From: Mesaphorura yosii | Taxonomy: Eukaryota; Arthropoda; Collembola; Poduromorpha; Tullbergiidae | Direction: 5' to 3' | DNA: 64,000 nt | Assembly (NCBI GenBank): GCA_009869945.1 | Contig: WIXG01000024.1 | Span: forward strand, 341,227 to 405,226 | Part shown: positions 1-13,190 of the stretch, in pieces | How positions within the stretch are numbered: position 1 is the stretch's first letter | How the letters are laid out: every line of letters begins with the position of its first letter | The notes under the pieces: model-generated | Told to the model about the DNA's origin: nothing | The model's database searches: none | What the model saw: only the letters and a program-made list of their open reading frames with translations | Translations under genes and position numbers: made by a program

Positions 1-3000
1 TCACATTCACTAAAAGAAACCACTCACAATTGACTAGATGCAAGGGTTCAATTCGTCTGGTTTTGTTTCTCGTCGTTTGACGTTTCGTCAACAAGTGCGA
101 GAAGATGAATAGAGGAAAATTGAGACTGTTGCATACTTTTAATGGCTTTAAAAGTTTATCTGAAATAAAATTCGCTTACATTCAGAGCTCAGAGTGAGTA
201 CGCCAAGTAGTGTCGGCAGAAACCCCACATCTCGAGACTTAAGCGTGCACGTTCACACTACAATGGATTTCGTATTATTGCGAAAATATGATGGCCGTAC
301 ATGAAGAGGGGCTTGCTGCATACCATGTTCTAATTCTCGCAGGGATTTCAAAAGTGGATCAAGTAAAACGAAGATGAAAATGACCACTGCCAACTACAGG
401 CATTCAACATGGCAAGTGTAAGTACACAAATAGTAAGTACAGTGAGGAAAGAGAAAAACTGCATCTTATTTATTTTTTACTATCAGGGGAAATTAGAGTG
501 TGTGTCATTCCTTCCAAGCAAAGAGCGCTAAAGTGACGAAAAACTTATTTAGTCCTCGCGTACTAGTTGCATTGGTTTTTCACTACACTCGTAACCCATT
601 CACATTTTTTCGCGTGCCTTTCCCAACCACTGTGCCTCCGTGAACTTCACCTTAACTCATCGTACGCAGCGTACATCTTCATCACAATTACAATGCAAAT
701 GCAACATTGAATAACGCTTTGCCTCTTTCATTCCGTTTTCGAAAGAATCAAATACGCTAGGCTCGTACTTTGGGACAAGTCATTAAAGCGCAACAATTCA
801 ACAAAAATAAAAAGAACTCATAACACTGAAGCAGCCTCATGCACTTGTTCGTTCCTCAGTTGCAAAGCGGAATCCTTTCCTCCACTCCTCCTTTTCGAGG
901 CTGCCTTTGCTCTTTAGTGCGAACACCGACCACAGGGAAGATTAATCTCCGTATCACCTCAGCTCCTTTCTGCACTATTGCGACTTTACAACCGTCTCAG
1001 CGTTATTATTCTCTGCACAATAATGACAATGGCATTGTTGCGTTTCTTTCCTTAACATCATTAACATGACCGACCAATTCTGCTGCTCGTTTGCGAGAAA
1101 AGCGTATGAACAGTTTTGCAAGAAATGCTGTGTAATGGTGACGCGGTTTGGCAGCATTCTGCAGTAAGCAGCGTGCTCATCCTCACAATTCATTTTTCTG
1201 ATGTCTTGAGCACATTAGTTAAAAGTATCAACGCATCTTATCACTAACATCCATCGCAATTACAGAAGCGCTGAAGATGAGACTAAGCTTGGCTCAAGTT
1301 TTGTGTCTAATGAGTACTTCAGCGTCAACAAATGAATTCACTGCACGAATTTAGTTTGCCCAGTAACCAAAATATGTAATGCTGCCAAACTCCATTGTTG
1401 CTTGAGCCCCGGTAAGCAGAGCTTTAAAGAATGCCTTTCGAGCCAAAAAATAATCAAGAGCAGGAAGACTGAGCCAAGAAGCACAGAAGCCTGGTAAAAT
1501 GGTTTTGATTTCCAAATCAACGTCGCCGTGAAGTTCAAGGCGTGCGTTCGTCTGCACGTCACAAATCATATATTCTGTTATCTCCATTCCTCATCATCTC
1601 ATTTAGTTGCTCCTTTATCTGGCCGTGCGCAAATCCAAATCACGATGCTGAATTTTTTATATCAGAGTCCAAATCTGAATGTTTCGCAAGCCAACATGCA
1701 GCGGCCATAGAAAGTTCTTGTAAATACGATTCAGAAGGCATTCTTCACATTTCATACTTGAATAATCTTGCTGAACCAGACATACTTTCGTTTTACGAGC
1801 TTTACACACAATAATTGGATCACTTTAAACACGATGATTATTATAACATGAGGCTGACCTTTATTCGATTTATATGGCAATGCAAAGAAAGTAAAATGGC
1901 GGCATTCATCGTAAAATAAATAAATGTTTTCATGATTAACTAAGCAAAATAATAAGCTTCCTTTCAAAAAAAATTTCTCGATGCAGCGCTGCGCTTTAGA
2001 AAATAAATTTGAAACGAGTGAGGCCCATTTTTCATTATTGCTTGTAGATTAGATTTTCGATTTAGAATGAGGATCTGGTCAAGTGGTAATAAAATCGTAA
2101 TATAACGGTCTCTGGGCTCAGTGTGGTAATTGTACAGTATAAATAGCAGCAAACGAATTTCAAATGGAGTGCGAGGTAATTTGATGCTGTAGGATGCATA
2201 AACAAAGTAACAGAAATATCAATCGTTTATTTACATTAGCGCTTAATGTGCCATTCTTCCTTCTTGGTAGTATCCAATTGCAGTGTAAACACCATTTTCT
2301 CCCACAGTGTATTGTGGTCATTTTTACTGGTTCATTCATCCACACCCTTTGAAATTTCTGATCCAATTTACCATATTTATAAAGAATCGGCAGCTCGGAG
2401 GTGTCAACACTTCATCCCTTAATCACCCATACACGTAATACATCATAATGGCAGCAATATCATTCGTCATTGTGCTGGTTCACAAATAAGCTGGTGGCAA
2501 AACAACTTTCTCGCACATTAGGCAAAATATAGCCAGTTGAAAGACTCAAGAAAAGTGATGAACAGGATGTGAATGAAAAAGACCCATGATTTTTTGTGAA
2601 AGTTACGCTACGTTCTTTTCTATATGTCATTTTTTTTGTAGGCGACGAGAGTCTCTGAATTCATCGTAAAGCTTTACGGCTTGTCAGACGTAATTTCACG
2701 AAAAAACTCCTTTGTTCCGTCGGTACGCATATTTGCATTGTACGCAGAAAAAATAAACACGAAGAGAACAATCTATTATAATTATTTCGTCATTTCAAAT
2801 CATAAAGCACAACTCCTCGAATGAAAATGTTGTTGCCGGGAGTGTTACAATTTTACGCATAGTCGTGAAGCACAAAGCACGTTGACGTCGCCACACAGAA
2901 AGTCAGTCTCCGGCCTGGGAGTAGTGGTACACGAGTTTTTCTTCGCACCTCTCACAAACAATTACTGTACACATAAAGCTTACATAAAAAAATAGCAAAT

Positions 3001-6000
3001 GTGTCCGCCAAACTGCTTTCGTACTACAAATCCCCCACACGTAAATCGCGAGTCAAAATAGCGGAATAACTCTAAACCGAACATAAAGCAAGCCATACAA
3101 AATTTCCTATCCAGGCGACTAAAGCGGTCTTCATTTTACTTATCCGCTTTGCTTGCCTTTTTATTAGATGCATTCAATCCGATTCTAAACTGATGGATTT
3201 TCATGCGTAATGCATAAATAGTATGTGCTTTTCACGTAGTACGGTTATTGTAGGCCTATTTAGTCTTCAAACACGAGACGAAACGGCAAGTACGACATAA
3301 AATCCAACACTCCAATCATTTTATGTGTTCTGTTTATGAGAAAATTGCATTTATAAGAAAAAACTTCTCGTATCTCCGAGAACACTGAATGGTACGTTCC
3401 TCACACGAAGTCAAAAGACAAGGTGAAAATACGAGTGTTTCCTTTCGCGAGAAAAAGTGCCGAAATGAAAGAGAAGAAATTGCATATTAGTTTCCTTAAG
3501 TTTAGTATTAAATTGCATGCTGCCGTAACTGCGTGATGGTTCGCTTCGCAATGAGTAGACCCATAAAGCTGGTGTTTATATGTACAGTAAATAAGTATTT
3601 GAAAAGTAAAACGTGGCCATAATTCCTTTTTTCTGATAATTAAATTGGGTAAGTAGTGGCTCCACTATCCCGTGTGGAGAGTACGAGCAGGAGCCCGAGT
3701 CGTTAACTCCGCAGAAAATAAGGTAATGATTCGTGAGCTCAATCGCCGTGACCAAATTCCATGCGATGAAGCTTTCAGGTTTTACGAGTTGGAGAAACCA
3801 ATTACTTAGCAGGGAAGTGAACAGGCACACGCAGAAGCGGATACTCAAGCTGCTGCTTTTCCAATTTTATTGCTCTCGCAATATTACCCGAAGGTAAAAG
3901 AATGAGACTACGAATTGTGTCCAAATTGTGAGTCAGTGATGTGTGCGCGCGAGATGCTCAATTGTTCTTGTTTCTTACGCTCGTTTTGCTACATAAGAAC
4001 ATCCTGAATCAGTAAATACCAAACCCATTCACAGGTAGTGCATGTTGTTCGTTCGTCAAGAACAATGGGGAGCATATCAAGAAACGAATACCTCTGGCAA
4101 CGCGTCGCACAGCTTCATTTAAATCTCCACTCGGCGTACTGTTTCTCTGAAACGAGAACAAAAACGATTTCGATCGTTTCTGATTATTACGGTTCTTCCT
4201 CGCCTTCTCCTGCACTCGAGCTCGCTGAACGAAGACATGATTTTCTTATTTGTTCTTGTTTTCATGTAAATATTTTAATCGAGAACATTAGCCAACAGTC
4301 ATGCGTGCATATCGAAGATCTTTCAATTTGTGCAAAGAGGAGAGAAGGAATAATTGCAATTCCATGATACAATGCGATAGACAAAGGAAAGACAGAAATT
4401 CATTAGGCCATATGCGGAGGAATTTGAGGTGCGATGGGTGAGGAGAGAGTTGGGACTATAAACTATCAGTACGCTGAAGAACACTGCGGCTGCCAATTAA
4501 CTGAAAAACTCAAATGAGACCAGCCTATGTATATCTTACCCTGCCCTTCGCTGATCTCAATTTGTTCGTGATTTCTCGCGTACTAATTAATGTATATAGG
4601 GAACAGACAAGTGGCCAGAGTTCAAGTTGCATTCACTGCCAATGAAAAAGCAACCTATTTGTGAGACGACTCCCTCGTTTTATTTGCAAGTCGTTCGCAC
4701 GGAATGCATTTCGCGGTGAATGAAGCTGGTCTAGCACTGATTGAAACACACAAACATTTAAATGCATTCAAACCACGTTAAATCACAGTAGCAAACGAAT
4801 ACACTAAACATGAACGTGTAATGATAGAGTTATCAAAAGCATAATTAGATTCCACTTAAGCAAACTATGATCTCTGATTCAAATTCGTGAACACGTCACA
4901 TTATATCGCAATGAGGTAGTCGGAGATTGTTTGAGCAAAAGATAATTGTTTTCTAATTCAATTTCAGCCTCATAAAAAGAAAAGTTTGAAAACAGTTTAA
5001 AATCTTAGTCTATAAAGCAAAGTGAGCAGCATGTGAAGTTTGGCACTTAAAAGGGCGAGAATCATTTTAAAATTGCGGTTCACTACATATTACGGTCAGT
5101 AAATTTTATACACCACAAAACACTGCTACCATACGAGGTAGTAATAAGTTCTCACATACTCACTCACGTTCCGCGTCTCATCTCTTCATTTACTGCCTGC
5201 AAAGTGTGCTTCCCGTGAAGCTTACCCACTCTACGTTCTACGGCGCAGCATGGATATGGTTATGGCTATGGATTGGGAATGAACTTGTACGCACATTTTC
5301 ACTGCCCAGATGCATTATCCTCTTTGTTCTGTCTGAGTATACCTCTCGTCGTGATGATCTTGACTTCCCCTGATCACACTACTCATCTACGAAACCATAA
5401 AGAGAATTTAATGCGGTTTATGAGATTTTTCACTCTTTATACTTCATAACTCCAAAGTAATTACGCTCGGCTCAGAAGCAATTATTAATTTCAAAAACTA
5501 GATTAGTGTAAATACTACAATGCATCACAAGTTCTTAAAATGGAAAGATTTGAGATTGCGATGAGGACACACAAAAGAGCTTGAATCGAAAGTCTGTGGT
5601 TTTTATGTTTAACATTTGATTCGTTACGATCAGGTTTGTGAAAAAGGATTTGGACAAGGTCCAACAACAAAGAAAGAAAAATTTGATCTCAAAAGCCTCT
5701 TTTTCCACTTGGCCTAGACGACGAAAGTTTTAAAACGAAAATTTCGACTCGTGTTGTCTTATTCTTCCCTACTTTGCGAACTCTCAACCATCAAAATGCT
5801 GCCTCCTCAAATCAAAGTACAAGCATGCTTGCATTGGGAATAGCCTCCAGAGACCGGTAGCAGGAGGGCCAACCTGCGAACTGACGCAAGAACTCATTAT
5901 TTTCTCATTCATGCAACCTCGCCCTTCAAATACTGGAAACCGCTTCAGCAACTTGTAATGTAATCTAAACATTTGCAGTGGTCCAAGCAAGGAATGGAGG

Positions 6001-7428
6001 CATAACATTTCAAAGAATTTAATTTGACTGACAAATGTAAATGTATAAATGGCGATAATGTGTCAAAGGGAATGTCTCTCAAGTGGAAGAAGGACCAGAA
6101 CTCTGCCCAGATTCAATTACACAGACCAAACCCTTTTCCCATTCACTTTGTGTGCCCATTTAGGCCAGCGTTTGCTAGAAATTGTATCGTGTAACACAAA
6201 AAAAATTGCAAGTGCCGTTGGTTGTAGCACGTCCACGCGGCAAATATTGGAAGCCATTGTAACATAAAACCTCCGAAATATTTACAGAGATTAAAATCTT
6301 GGGTTACCCTTCATGGCTCAAATTTCGCCTTCGCCCAAAGTCTTTAACGAAGGCGAAACATTTTGACTTTAGCAAGAAGCACGTGCGCTGACAGTCAAAA
6401 CCATAATAAATAAATTTTCAGTTGAGTGTGTTGGTCAGATTTGTCACATTTGTTCTGACCACAGCTAATTGAATAGAAAGCTTAGTTACGGTAATGAATC
6501 AAATGAAATAGAAACTCAGCTCAAGACATTGCGGATTTAGCTTTTGCCCAGTAATCTTGAGAACATTTGACGGTGGTTAGAATTCTTGACTTTAGTACGG
6601 AAAGAGTTTCACTGGTTCCGGTTCGAGACCGGATGCTTTGCAAATTCATTACAATTGTAAATGATTCGATATTTCAACAAATGTTGATTACTTCGGGAAT
6701 TGGATCTGTTTGAGTCGACCTCCACACTCATCTACGCTAAGAGTGACGGAAAGGAGAGAAGCAGGGAATGTGGACCGAATCATGGCGAGCCCATAGGTGG
6801 CTTGCCTCATGTCACTGAAATCTGGCCCAATTTTGCTGAAATTACGTGTGGCATCTATCACGCTGAATCACGCATAACTTTTAGAAAAACGAGGGATTTA
6901 TTAAAAACGTGAGCATCGGCTGCTAACTGCTTGCTTGCTTGTAAATTTACTCAGAGAATCGGGACCACGATAAAATATTTCTCACAGGTGCGACTTTTCC
7001 ATACATTTCGCTACACTACTACACATGTGAAGAAATAAAGTAGCATTACTGTCCTGTTGAAGCCAGTTCGATTCCTTTCATTCCCTGTGCCATGCGATTT
7101 AATATTTGCGAATCAAATCACCTGGCTGGCTGAAAAAGAAGTAGGATTAATACGTAAATGACGAGTACGTATTGTGTATAATATAAAAGCTCTTACTTCA
7201 AGCAAGCCAAATTTTGGTCCTCTGTTAGCGCCAAGGCATTGAATCCCAGACTGATCAAACTACATTCGTTTAGAAAATGCATAAGTTATGGTAATGACAA
7301 GTTGGTAATTCGAGTCAATATGTTCCCAATTAAAGTGGTCTTGGAATTTTTGAGATGAAATGGCAACTGCTTAAAATGTAATAACTAGCTAAGAATTCGA
7401 ACACGAAATAATAAAACTCTGTACTCAC
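1..7428. other. Non-coding stretch, probably intron of the TIA-like gene
   Basis: No open stretch here on either strand reads as a known protein, and those present are short with no family match. The TIA-like gene on the minus strand breaks off at 7429 in the middle of RRM1. Its next exon should encode the NDPYAFVEF-type RNP1 half of the domain, so this stretch is probably part of a long intron (inference). I looked for the reverse complement of that motif and of the KVNWA motif and did not find either. A weak tRNA-like remnant at 6571-6633 is listed separately. Confidence 0.45.
6571..6633 (+). repeat. tRNA-like remnant, possible SINE head
   Basis: Positions 6617-6633 read TCCGG TTCGAGA CCGGA, a perfect five-base-pair T-arm stem with a seven-base loop matching the pol III B box. 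Upstream, GTGGTTAG at 6573-6580 resembles the D-loop of tRNA-Glu or tRNA-Asp. The spacing between these parts is about 11 nt longer than in a normal tRNA, and no 5' acceptor strand pairs with TGCTTTG after the T-arm. It is therefore not a functional tRNA. It may be a decayed tRNA-derived SINE head or chance. Confidence 0.2.
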
Positions 7429-8343
7429 CTCATGAATTATTTTGCAACCTTTTACTTGACCAATGTGCGAAAATAGTGCTAATAAAAATTCTTCAGTCAT
7501 TTGAACATCGAGGTTTCCCACGTATCTAAACAAAAACATAAAGTGAAAATTATTTCCATTTCTAGTAAAAATCAGGTCGATTGTGCAGACAATCAGTAAT
7601 TTCTAAAAGCGAGGGGAATCAGAGACGTTGGCAGACAACTAAATACCTTTGCTGAGCATAAACAAGCTTAATCTTCTACAAAAATTGCTTAGTTTTTGAC
7701 GTTTCTGTATCAGCCACCCACTTCAGCATGCGTTACAATACAATCAGTAACATATAGTATGATATCACGTAGAAAATCGCAAAGAGTTCAGCTGACTTGT
7801 ATGATATACGCATAACGTACGCAAGTGAAGGCTCTGTAGAAAGCCGGTTTAGTAAAGTTGACTCTCGTCATGATTGAGTATTATTTTGCCAGCCTTTTCA
7901 AGTTACAAATGCTCTCAAACCAAATCACTCGATAAGGAGAAACAATTATCGCTTTCAGAAAATGTTAATCAAAGTGCCTGATCATTTATCAAGTTATTTG
8001 CTGTGCATATTGAATAATGCTGAAGTGATCCAAGACACGTATACGACAATTGGAATACCTAACACTGGCTAAAATTTCACTAAAGTAAAACTCTTCCAAG
8101 GGTTTATTAAAAAAATTATATTGACATTGCATCTGTCCTCCGGGACAAGTTTTCACTTACAATGTGCGTGGTTGTGTTTCGTCCGCAGCCCCCTGCATGA
8201 CATAATAATAAACCCAAATGAATAACGACTGCCTTTGCAATTTAGCTATGACCGTGGCATAAATTCGTAAACTATTTTCGTACCTGCGACGAACCATCTG
8301 CATATGGCGATGGTCCATCGTATTCATATTGCTGGCCACTCAT
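7429..8343 (-). CDS. TIA1: TIA-1/TIAR/Rox8-like RNA-binding protein, 5' coding exons only
   Basis: Three minus-strand coding exons join in frame: 8343-8284 (20 aa, starting MSGQQYEYDG), 8192-8161 (32 nt) and 7525-7429 (97 nt). Splice sites are CAG|GTACGA, tatgtcatgcag|GGG, ACATT|GTAAGTG, tttgtttag|ATACG and GAG|GTGAGT. The 63 residues run through DETQPRTLYVGNLD and then TEEFLLALFSHIGQVKGCKI. That is the RNP2 motif and first helix of RRM1 in TIA-1, TIAR and Drosophila Rox8, where LYVGNL and LFSQIGPVK-type sequences are diagnostic. Family members are nuclear/cytoplasmic proteins with three RRMs that bind U-rich RNA, promote use of weak 5' splice sites and nucleate stress granules. The 30 residues before RRM1 are longer than the short human N-terminus and are rich in Y, G, S and Q. 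The rest of RRM1, RRM2, RRM3 and the tail are not in view. The start is the first ATG of the frame; an alternative ATG at 8198 is discussed in the findings. Confidence 0.85.
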
Positions 8344-10399
8344 AGCACTTGCTCAGGAACTTAGTTCCCTGCACTTTGTAGGGCTTGGGGTCGAGGGGAA
8401 AAGCTGCTGAGTCGAGTTGTATTGGGTCAGTAAGTCACTTTTGCGATTCTTATTTCAACAGGTACCGAAATCAACCAAGATGTAACGCAAGAAATGCGAT
8501 GAACGTGAACCTGTAAAATAAATACTTTGGTAAGAACTTAATTATCATATTTTGTGTAAGACAGCCAAAGCGGGATTCAAACGAACTTTCTTCAGCAGAT
8601 CAATTGGCGGTCGACTAAATTCGCCGAACCAATTTGCAGGGAAACTTACCTTCGAGCTACTTTGTCTACGAAATCTAAATTCCATACACGTGTTTTAGAA
8701 ATTACTGTTGTATAAAAACTTGACCGAAGAAATAGAAATTAGTCATTATGATGATAGAAAACAACAAAACTGATTTGATGAATTTGCAAACGAAGTTGAC
8801 TCTTCACTTTATCAAATTTCCGGCTTCCCGCGATGTTCAGGCACAGCGTGCTCTACATTGTTAGGCCACTCTTCGCAAGCTTTTGCTGGGGTAAACTCCG
8901 CTAAGCTCCGTTGCTATTTGGACTATTGGAGTCCAGTGTACGATGACAGTACATACTGGTGTAGGGCTAATGCACTTGTCAAAAAATGTGAGATACACTC
9001 GCTACGTGTCGCTAGAGCTTACTTACCCACTACACGAACACCACTCGTAATGTGCTAATTCTGAACTGCAGCAGAGCTGAATCGGCAGCCGGGATGGACA
9101 TCTGGGCTCATTGGAATCTTTTGGACAATGAAGGACTAGGACTAGGCAGGTATGGTTTGTTCAAGTTGTGACAGCCGCTCCCGTTCCTGCTATACACAGT
9201 CGTCCTCAAAGATTACAAAGGCGAATGGGTTTCTTAAACTCAACCTAGACAATAGCAATGCGAAGAATAGGCAATAATATGCATCACTTTTCATGATAAG
9301 AGATGAGTGTTAACATAAGTTTCGTCTTATCAATTCTTTCGCCGATTATGATTGGCCCAGACTGGATTCCAGGAATATGCTGACGGATTTGAGTATTATT
9401 CGAGCGGAAAACATGAAACCTGGCCAGGTGCGTTTAGCTTACTCAAGAATTACAGTACACTGTAATATTCCCAAGGTTGGAGGTTTACTTTAGTGCGGCT
9501 GATAATCATCCAGAATTACCTCAAATTAAAGCATCTTTTCTTTTATGTCGACTTGTCCAGAAAAAAAGATCTTAACCTTACAAATGAAACACGCTCAACG
9601 GTTACACACGCTGATCCTTACCTGGTCTTGCTTGTCCATGATAACAATAGTGTGACAAACAGCAACGAACGTATTATGTTTATGTTCGCTCGTCAATAGC
9701 AGTTCGGGCAAAAGTACTCCCCGAATGTATCGTTGTTCTTTATCAACGCCGAGAATTACAAAAGCGCGTGTCAAAAGTGCCTGCCCCTCAACATCTAAGC
9801 AAAATAGATGCAGTTGTCCGCAACCAGTTTGGGAACGTGTGCCCCCCGAGATGCCGAGATAGATGTTTAATTGAGCCTACTGTGGGCACACAGTTGTTCC
9901 CTCGCATTTGTATGTACACATATGGGACGCGCAGCTGTTTTATGTAATTTGAGGAAATGCTTTCACTGTAGAATACAAAATTTGAGGGCTAGTCGAGAAT
10001 CGACCCGAACTTTAAAGTTCGTGAAACACAAGTGATGTTAAGTGATCATTGAATGAAGGCAAAGAAAGCGTTCCGTGCAAATTGCGAGCTTTGCTTCATT
10101 CTTTATTCAACATCTTCCCATGACTTCATATGGAATTCTACCAAACCACACGAAAGTAATTTCGACGTTGTTTTCGTACAATGATTGCAATGGAATATCG
10201 TGTCCAACCGAGAGCGCCTTCCCTATTAGTCCAAGACAGTCCGAGAAAAATGCTTTCATTCCACATGATCCGTTTCTTCATTATATTCTGTACAAGATCC
10301 TGGATTATTGTTATTAGTATTGTATATTCAAGAGCAACTTCCTATTGCAAGGTCATTATGCCGCCAGTTAAAAATAAACAGAGAATCTGGCAGAGAATG
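8344..10399. other. 5' flank of the TIA-like gene and intergenic DNA
   Basis: This stretch should contain the 5' UTR and promoter of the minus-strand TIA-like gene, directly above 8343. No coding segment, RNA gene or repeat is recognisable. The open frames on the plus strand at 8858-9058, 9493-9699 and 10075-10468 have no family resemblance and no convincing splice partners. I treat it as intergenic. Confidence 0.4.
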
Positions 10400-10439
10400 T
10401 TTCAAAACAATAAAAAAAAACATCAAATGAAATTTAAAA

Positions 10440-13190
10440 TTAGCATGCTCGCATGCTTTTTCACATAAAAGAACTTAAACTCTACTTAAATTATTTAAAA
10501 CATATTCGTTTAATTTAGTCTTAAAAGTTAAGGAGACATTTTCTTCAATTGTGCATTTATTTCAAAGTGTTGCTCCAGCGTATGAAAAACACTTTTTGCC
10601 CACTTCTTTTACTGGGACAATCAATGGACGAACATGTTGCTTATTGGGAGTAGAATAGTTATGAAATTTACATTTTTCGATAAATAAATCTATGTGTAGC
10701 GGAGCAATATCAAGCTTCAGAATTTTGTACATTGTTATCATGATAGCTGACAGCTGACTTGGACCCAGCCATTCCAGCTCTTTGGATGCAATCTCGCTGA
10801 TAGAATCGGATTTCTTTCTGCCGGTAACCAATCTAGCTGCACAACGAGTAATTTTCTGTAGTGGTTTCAGGTCGGCTGCTGATGCAAGTCCTCAGACACT
10901 CGACATGTAATTTAAATGAGAGAAAATCATTGACTTGATTAATAAGATCATATTTTCGTTGTTAATGAGCGGTCACATAAAAAGCGGGGATAATTGCGCA
11001 TAACATCTGCAAACCATTAACGAAATATGGTACTTGCAGGACAGCGTATTTTCGAAATAGAATCCCAGAATCTTGACAGGCATTAGAATTAATTCCAGCA
11101 CCTTTGATTGAGATTGTTATGTCACCCACGTTTCTCACATTTGCCTGTGAGCCCAATACCACCAGCTCCGTCTTATCTAAATTTAGCTGGACTAAATTAA
11201 AGTTTAACCAGGACTTTATCTTGGAAATATCAGCCTCCATCAAAGGAAGCGTAGTCTGAATTCATGCGTGAAACAAATAATGGTCAATGTCGTATCGTCG
11301 GAAAATAGTAGAGATTTACAGTGCTCAGGAATCGAAGGCAATTCGTTTATAAAGATTGAGAGTGGGCCCATCACACTACTTTGTGGTATCCCCTAAATAT
11401 CATTGTAGATTTCAGAAATATTATCTGTGGGGTCTTTGACAACTTGCGTTCCACAAGACAAATATTCAACAAACCCTACAGGGTCAATTTTTGCGTCAGA
11501 GAGTTTCTTAAGCAATAAGCCACGAGCAACGGAAGGAAAGCTTTTTTTAAAACGAGTGTGGCAACAATGCACACTTGGCGACATTCATGGCATTTATAGC
11601 AGTGACAAAGAGCCGAAAGGAGATGCTCTGTTCCGTGACCAGGACGAAATCCAAATTTAAATCTACTAAAAAATTTCAATTCGTTCAGAAGTTCACTCAA
11701 TCTAAGAAACATTACACGTTCATACATCTTTACAAGTGCAGGAAGAGTAGAACTTGGACGACAGTTACATAGTTACTTACGTTCGTGGGGTCAAGCCTAG
11801 GCTTCTTGAGGATAGGTACAATAACGCTATATTTAAAGCATGCGGGCAGTTTTTGACTCTGCAGAAAGAAATTAAATAGGTCTAGCATATACTCCCCGAC
11901 ATTTGGGATTTGAAATATTAATGAAAACGCCCGCATCGACAGACCTGTTACATCATTACTGATTTGCCTTTGTTTTTCATCGCCTTCCAGGCGTTCATGA
12001 GTTCATGGATCGACATACTATTGACTCTAAACTTTCCAGTGCAGGCCGATTGACTGAACTGAGCATGAGACGCAGTCAAGATGTCGTTGGGCATGCACGT
12101 AGTTGCGAAATGATTCATTTTACTAACATCGATCGGCAATGCGCTGGTAGATTTCTTCGCTGTATATTTGGGGGTTAGAAGATTCGTTATTCCGTGCTAA
12201 AATCCACTTTCCTCGATTGCAGTGTTGATGAAGTTCTGTATGTCGTAACGAATTCCTAGTTTTACCTTTCTATTTAGGGCAGCAAGATTAGAACTTGTAG
12301 ACAGAGATGGATTTCTTAAATGTTGTTTTCTTGTGCTGTGACGTTCTGCTATGAGCTCTTTTGTATCCTCTGAGCAGTGTTTCTTATGCTTGTAGGGAGC
12401 AATCATTTTAGACTTGCATGGAAAATGGGAATTAATTAGGTATATAAGCTTGTCTATCCAGTGCAACGAAGTCTCTTCCACATTGTCGTTCCTAGGCTCG
12501 AAAGTTTAGTGCACTGAAATCCAGTACCATCTTTGTAGGGTCGAATGTTCTATATCACGTCAGGATATGATAATTTTCTTCAGCTTGTCCTGGCGAAGAT
12601 GGGTCCAGAACTTCACATCTGCTTGGTCACAGATGCCAGGATGAAATACTTAGATTTTGAGGTTGGGATCGTCCAGAGGTGGTCAAGGAGAGCAGTATTT
12701 CTCGTGGGTCCAGTCACTTGCTATTGTTAATTTTGCTTCTGGAGTAGGTTGCACAGTTTGTTGTATTTATTCATAGATTATGCAAATAGAAGTTAAAAGT
12801 GCACTTTGAGTTTTTTACGATAACAAAAATCAGTTCGATGACTCGCCTCAGGTCTGTTCGGTTCTGCTTATCAGGTTTATAGACGCAAGCGCAGTAGAAG
12901 ATGGCGAATTTGCGGAGCTGGACCTTGATTAGTAATACTCAGTTCAATTTTGAATGTCGGTGCTGTAGTCTGTCTGAGTAATCAAGCTCCAGGACAATGA
13001 CTCTTTACATCACGTCATATTTTTTTGAAGGACGATCAGTAGGGTACACTTTGTAGCCTAGAAATTTCAGCACTTCATTATTGGGAGACAGCCAGGATAC
13101 ATAATTATACGCAGGTCAGCATTTTTTTCGTCCAGCACCGTCAGTACTTGCAAATAATGAGAAGGATTTTTTTACAGAGCGCACGTTCAT
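10440..13190 (-). pseudogene. LINE ORF2 (endonuclease and reverse transcriptase), broken
   Basis: The endonuclease begins near 13190 with MNVRSVKKSFSLF and continues with WLSPNNEVLKFLGYKVYPTD near 13095-13035, matching the ETWL..GY....DR block of LINE endonucleases. A pre-RT segment lies at 12481-12197. Reverse transcriptase motifs follow in shifted frames: FKYSVIVPILKKPRLDPTNVSNY (11835-11767 region), FGFRPGHGTEHLL (near 11640), LLLKKLSDAKID (near 11510), GIPQSSVMGPLSIFINELP (near 11380), and the catalytic box F-S-D-D at 11305-11294. The thumb segment ISKIKSWLNFNLVQLNLDKT lies near 11225-11165. After 10960 come ARLVTGRKKSDSI and the CR1-type C-terminus, running to about 10440. Frameshifts and in-frame stops (for example after KKYDVM near 13010, and at the TL* of the C-terminus near 10560) make it non-functional. 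The aspartates of the active site remain. Confidence 0.85.

Noticed and set aside
4912-4933. TGAGGTAGTCGG, matching the let-7 seed, on the plus strand
   Set aside because: Only the first nine bases match let-7, and the downstream sequence does not fold back into a convincing precursor hairpin apart from a short GAGG/CCTC pairing.
8157-8339. Minus-strand open frame of 60 codons beginning MASNMNTM
   Set aside because: It reads exon 1 of the TIA-like gene in the wrong frame and runs through the intron. Only its last residues (GAADETQPRTL) are real, reached by splicing.
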